DNA of 9,605 nucleotides from Candidatus Kapaibacterium sp. (GTDB lineage: Bacteria > Bacteroidota > Ignavibacteria > Kapaibacteriales > UBA2268), in contig JAQUZU010000063.1 of the NCBI GenBank assembly GCA_028691175.1, positions 1-9,605 of the forward strand, read 5' to 3'. The notes under the pieces are model-generated. The model was not told the origin of the DNA, made no database searches, and saw only the letters and a list, made by a program, of their open reading frames with translations. Each line of letters begins with the position of its first letter. The first letter of the stretch is position 1. Made by a program: the position numbers and the translations under genes. Positions 7,012 through 9,605 of this stretch are shown in pieces.

Positions 7012-7707
7012 TTAATTTTTTACTTTAATTCTTATCATAAACAAACCACGTTCATCTATAACGAATTCGACTTCTGCACCAAAATTCTTTGCAAATATTT
7101 CAGCGAGTACATATTCATCTTGTTCTTCCACACATTTTCCGGGGTTTTGCAGGCAATAAATCGCTTTTTTGCTGTTAATTGCAATATTCATTACATTATA
7201 GCCGACCTCAAATGTTGACGAAATAAGTATTTCTTTATTTTCAACATTTTCATCAAAATCAAAACTATTTATCGCCGCCAACAAATAACAATTAATCATC
7301 ATTTCCAAAGCGACCGGATTGATAATCGACCGCGAAGTGCATTTTTTCGTCTCAATCTCCCTAACCATAATGCCATGGCTTGCTATTTTCGATTTGAAAA
7401 GATTATATGATTGTTTGGCAATATTCGATATTGTATCATAACCGTTGCCTTCAAAAGACCCGTCGTCCTGATATTTACTGAACTGCTTCAACACTGAGTC
7501 AATGCGTTCTATGGATTTAGAGATCCGGCTCAGCACGGCAACCGTTCCCTTGGTGCTAATTTCGTAATCGGGGTCTATTTCCGTTTTTAAAAGCACACCG
7601 TCGGTACCGATTTTCACAGCATTTAACGGTTGATTGATTTCATGCATTAATGCCGAAAAGAACAATCCCACCATTTCATTTCTTGCTTTAGCTATTTCCT
7701 TTTTCAT
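7012..7707 (-). CDS. Soluble histidine-kinase-like protein with degenerate ATPase domain
   Basis: Small protein (231 residues from the ATG) with the two-helix dimerisation/phosphotransfer domain of histidine kinases: H22 in MHEINQPLNA, the H-box style of the DctB/FixL kinases, then a long second helix to about residue 80. The C-terminal part (about 90-231) follows the order of a HATPase_c domain but has lost its nucleotide motifs: the N-box NLLxNA-type segment reads INCYLLAAINS, the G1 DxGxG position reads NSKKA (178-182), and no GxGxG G2 box precedes the helix LAEIFAKNFGAEVEF. It has no membrane segment and no sensor domain beyond a short N-terminal helix. It is therefore probably a pseudokinase or histidine phosphotransferase acting on the response regulator encoded next. 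Start choice: this ATG begins 9 nt after the TPR stop. An in-frame TTG at 7719, overlapping that stop as TTGA with GAGGG just upstream, would add four residues and cannot be excluded. Confidence 0.85.
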   Translation of the reverse strand: MKKEIAKARNEMVGLFFSALMHEINQPLNAVKIGTDGVLLKTEIDPDYEISTKGTVAVLSRISKSIERIDSVLKQFSKYQDDGSFEGNGYDTISNIAKQSYNLFKSKIASHGIMVREIETKKCTSRSIINPVALEMMINCYLLAAINSFDFDENVENKEILISSTFEVGYNVMNIAINSKKAIYCLQNPGKCVEEQDEYVLAEIFAKNFGAEVEFVIDERGLFMIRIKVKN

Positions 7708-7715
7708 CTTAAATA

Positions 7716-9041
7716 TCAAACGCCCTCGTCAGGAAGATAGTTTAGTTTTTTTATCCACGCTCTAACCTGAACAGCGGTACTGTCCCTTCCTTTTTGCAGA
7801 CGCAAAAAGTCATTAAAATCATCGACTGCTTCGCGTATTTTGCCATCATTTTTAAAGGCAATACCTCTATTCAGATATGCCTGCGCAAAATCCGGATTTA
7901 TCTCAAGTGCAAGCGTAAAATCTTCTTGTGCTTTTTTGTAATATTTCATTTTCATATACACGTTCGCTCTACCAAGATACGCCTGGAAAAAGTTCGGATT
8001 AATCGCAATCGCCCGCGTATAATCCTTAAACGCTTCCTTGTACATCTCAAGTGCTGTGTGCGAATTTGCAAGTCCCAGATACGCCTGCGAAAAATCCGGC
8101 TTAATTTCAAGGACTTGCTCGTAATCCTTTGCGGCCTCCAAATAGTTTTTGTTATGAAACTTTGCATTCGCACGATTATAATACAGATTCATCGCGTCCG
8201 GCTTCAGGCGAATCGCATTATTATAGCTTTCGACGGATTTTTCGAAATTCTTCGTTGCAAAATATGCAATTCCCAAGTTATTGAACGCCTCAATATTGTT
8301 TGGATTATCCGAGATGACTTTTTCAAAGTCCTTAATCGCTTCCGAATATCTTTTGAGTTTTGCATATAGCAGACCGCGAAAATTATACGCTATAATTGAA
8401 TCGGGATCGAGATCAATCGCCGAAGTATAATCTCTGATCGCCTCGTTATTTTTTCCGAGGGCACCGTGTGCAATACCGCGCGAAAGATACGCTTTTTCGT
8501 GGTCGGGATCAAGTTGTAGAACTTTTGTATAATCTGCAATCGCTTCTTCAAGTTTTTTTATTTCGAAATAACTGTTTGCACGATAGAAGAATGCCTGGCA
8601 ATATGTCGGATTATACTGTATGGCGACGTCAAAATCATTGATTGCATCTTGATACTGACGAAGAACATAGAACGAATATCCGCGCCGATAGTATGCAAAA
8701 ACAAAATCTTTATTGATTTCGATTGCCTTAGTAAAATCTATAACGGATTTTTTATAATACTTGAGTTCCGCATATGCAATTCCGCGCTTAAAGTGTGCAA
8801 AAGAAAAGTCCGAACTGAGCATTATCGAATTATTCAAATCGCCAAGAGCCTTGTCCCAATCCTCCATTGCAAGGTATGCACTGCCACGCTTAAAATACGC
8901 GAAGCCGTGCCGCGGATTAATTTCAAGTGCTCTGCTGTATGCCGCAATTGCCTTGTCCCAATTCTCTTCTTTTGCTAGTTGATCGCCTGCCTCAAGCAAT
9001 TTGTCTATATCTACCGATTCGTTTTTTGCACCTTTTGCCAT
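7716..9041 (-). CDS. Cytoplasmic protein of twelve tandem TPR repeats
   Basis: The 441-residue protein consists almost wholly of tetratricopeptide repeats. Twelve units of exactly 34 residues run from about 12 to 419, each with the TPR pattern (A-Y-x-x-R-G or A-x-A near the start, Y-x-x-A in the middle, A-I-x-x-N/D-P at the end) and no insertions between them. A short tail (420-441) follows. There is no signal peptide or membrane segment, so it should be a cytoplasmic protein-binding superhelix, about one and a half turns long. It is the first gene of the operon; the kinase-like gene begins 9 nt after its stop (or overlaps it), which suggests it is the scaffold or sensory partner of that pair, since neither partner has a sensor domain of its own. 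No clear ribosome binding site precedes the ATG; the leader is AT-rich. The partner and any ligand are unknown. Confidence 0.92.
   Translation of the reverse strand: MAKGAKNESVDIDKLLEAGDQLAKEENWDKAIAAYSRALEINPRHGFAYFKRGSAYLAMEDWDKALGDLNNSIMLSSDFSFAHFKRGIAYAELKYYKKSVIDFTKAIEINKDFVFAYYRRGYSFYVLRQYQDAINDFDVAIQYNPTYCQAFFYRANSYFEIKKLEEAIADYTKVLQLDPDHEKAYLSRGIAHGALGKNNEAIRDYTSAIDLDPDSIIAYNFRGLLYAKLKRYSEAIKDFEKVISDNPNNIEAFNNLGIAYFATKNFEKSVESYNNAIRLKPDAMNLYYNRANAKFHNKNYLEAAKDYEQVLEIKPDFSQAYLGLANSHTALEMYKEAFKDYTRAIAINPNFFQAYLGRANVYMKMKYYKKAQEDFTLALEINPDFAQAYLNRGIAFKNDGKIREAVDDFNDFLRLQKGRDSTAVQVRAWIKKLNYLPDEGV
7873..8489. repeat. 102-bp periodic DNA repeats encoding TPR units
   Basis: The 34-residue TPR units show at DNA level as an exact 102-bp period. 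The segment AGATAYGCCTG recurs at 7873, 7975 and 8077, with the following 15 bases also close (for example AAAATCCGGATT and AAAATCCGGCTT), and AGATACGC appears again at 8485, four periods further. The three C-terminal repeats (units 10-12) are the most alike, suggesting the most recent duplication or gene conversion there. These are coding repeats, not a CRISPR array. Confidence 0.7.
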
Positions 9042-9243
9042 AATAAATTACCAAGTTAAAATGCTTGTTTTTTATGAAATCTTCAAATACATTATAAAAC
9101 GCTCTAATAAAAAAATTATTTTGATTATTTGTTTTTTTTTCTTAATTTAACATCTGTAAATTTATATTCCGTAAAAAGAATTTTTTTTTCGTAACAAAAT
9201 CGGGTTTCACTTGTTTAATAGACGTATAAAATACAGAGAACTA
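9042..9243. promoter_or_regulatory. Divergent AT-rich intergenic region
   Basis: This 202-bp gap separates the start codons of the TPR operon (-) and the sigma factor gene (+), so promoters for both should lie here. It is very AT-rich, with T runs at 9131-9140 and 9180-9189. No strong inverted repeat, operator or riboswitch was recognised. For the plus-strand gene, TAAATTTA (9157-9164) is one base from the Bacteroidota -7 consensus TAnnTTTG, but no well-spaced upstream element was found. Confidence 0.45.
9091..9096 (-). promoter_or_regulatory. Candidate -10 box of the TPR operon
   Basis: A perfect TATAAT reads on the minus strand (plus-strand ATTATA), 50 bp upstream of the TPR start codon, which is a plausible position. 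No convincing -35 element lies 16-18 bp further upstream, and AT-rich DNA gives chance matches, so confidence is low. Confidence 0.25.
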
Positions 9244-9605
9244 ATGACATACTCGGATGAAGAACTTTACAACCTTGTGGCTGATAAAATGCGAATCTCC
9301 GAGATGGCTTTTTCTGTGCTTTATGATCGTCATTCGCCACAGATCTGGGCTTTCTGCTTGCGATTTTTAGGCAATGAAACAGTTGCAAAAGATGTTTTTC
9401 AGGAAACGTTTTTGCGGTTTTATAATAGTATTGACGGTTCCCGCGCAATCAATAACTTGCCGGGCTACATTTTAAAAATAGCGAGAAATTTATGTATTAA
9501 CCAACTTAATTCAACGGCAACTTTTGACGCAATTCCGTTCGATGACGATGAATTTTTTGCTCAAACACGACAAAACGACAATACCGAGTTACTCGATTTA
9601 ATCAA
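9244..9605 (+). CDS. ECF-type RNA polymerase sigma factor, N-terminal part (cut by window end)
   Basis: The first 120 codons of a sigma-70 family protein of the ECF (group 4) type. Sigma region 2 is clear: AFSVLYDRHSPQIWAFCLRF at about residues 22-41 matches region 2.1, the following VAKDVFQETFLRFYNSI (52-68) is the region 2.2 core-binding helix with the typical D-x-x-Q-E-x-F pattern, and LPGYILKIARNLCINQL is regions 2.3-2.4, which recognise and melt the -10 element. Region 4 would lie beyond the window. The ATG at 9244 is preceded by a weak AGAGAA; the family often starts about 20 residues before region 2.1, which fits. It is transcribed divergently from the TPR operon. No anti-sigma gene can be seen, so what controls it is unknown. 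The acidic stretch FDDDEFF (about residues 99-105) lies in the linker after region 2. Confidence 0.92.
   Translation, partial: MTYSDEELYNLVADKMRISEMAFSVLYDRHSPQIWAFCLRFLGNETVAKDVFQETFLRFYNSIDGSRAINNLPGYILKIARNLCINQLNSTATFDAIPFDDDEFFAQTRQNDNTELLDLI

Noticed and set aside
7794..8369. 191-codon plus-strand open frame antisense to the TPR gene
   Set aside because: Its Ile/Arg/Lys/Cys-rich periodic product is what the reverse complement of tandem TPR codons gives; it mirrors the 102-bp repeat and has no independent support.
7873..8489. Regular short repeats that could suggest a CRISPR array
   Set aside because: The period is 102 bp, the repeats are imperfect and in frame, and they encode consecutive TPR units.
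9191..9230. Autoregulatory ECF promoter (AAC ... CGT) before the sigma factor
   Set aside because: The AAC at 9193 and CGT at 9223 are too far apart for a normal -35/-10 spacing.
9215..9448. 77-codon minus-strand open frame at the right end
   Set aside because: It is antisense to the clear sigma region 2 coding sequence at 9244-9605 and has no recognisable motif.

Overview
The window is a moderately AT-rich bacterial chromosome segment. It most likely comes from the Bacteroidota/Chlorobiota (FCB) group, possibly an Ignavibacteria/Kapabacteria-like lineage. The clues are the compact sufC-sufD-sufS order, a secreted outer-membrane beta-barrel protein with OmpA-like domains and a FlgD-like Ig domain, and the scarcity of strong Shine-Dalgarno sequences. 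This placement is inference from gene style; there is no rRNA or other marker gene here.

Layout: positions 2-3447 (+) hold the iron-sulfur cluster assembly genes sufC, sufD and sufS. sufC starts at the second base of the window, so sufB probably lies just outside. A 133-bp gap between sufD and sufS contains a 66-nt long hairpin followed by a T-rich tract, and a second small hairpin next to the sufS ribosome binding site. At 3477-5456 (+), only 29 bp after sufS, is a large secreted protein: signal peptide, beta-barrel, degenerate OmpA-like domain, FlgD-like Ig domain and canonical OmpA peptidoglycan-binding domain. A 16-bp perfect hairpin at 5478-5512 closes this transcript and the one converging on it from the right.

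Positions 5539-9041 (-) form a tight three-gene operon, transcribed right to left: a cytoplasmic protein of twelve TPR repeats, a small soluble histidine-kinase-like protein, and an NtrC-type response regulator. This is the most unusual part of the window. The kinase-like protein keeps a clean phospho-acceptor H-box (HEINQPL), but the N, G1 and G2 ATP-binding motifs of its C-terminal domain are gone. The response regulator keeps its receiver, Walker A, Walker B, arginine fingers and Fis-type HTH, but the GAFTGA loop that contacts sigma-54 is replaced by an unrelated, shorter sequence. No member has a membrane segment. Together they look like a soluble, non-canonical phosphorelay or scaffolded signalling module that may not work through sigma-54.

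After a 202-bp AT-rich divergent intergenic region, an ECF-type sigma factor starts at 9244 (+) and is cut by the window end. No tRNA, rRNA, mobile element or CRISPR array was seen.
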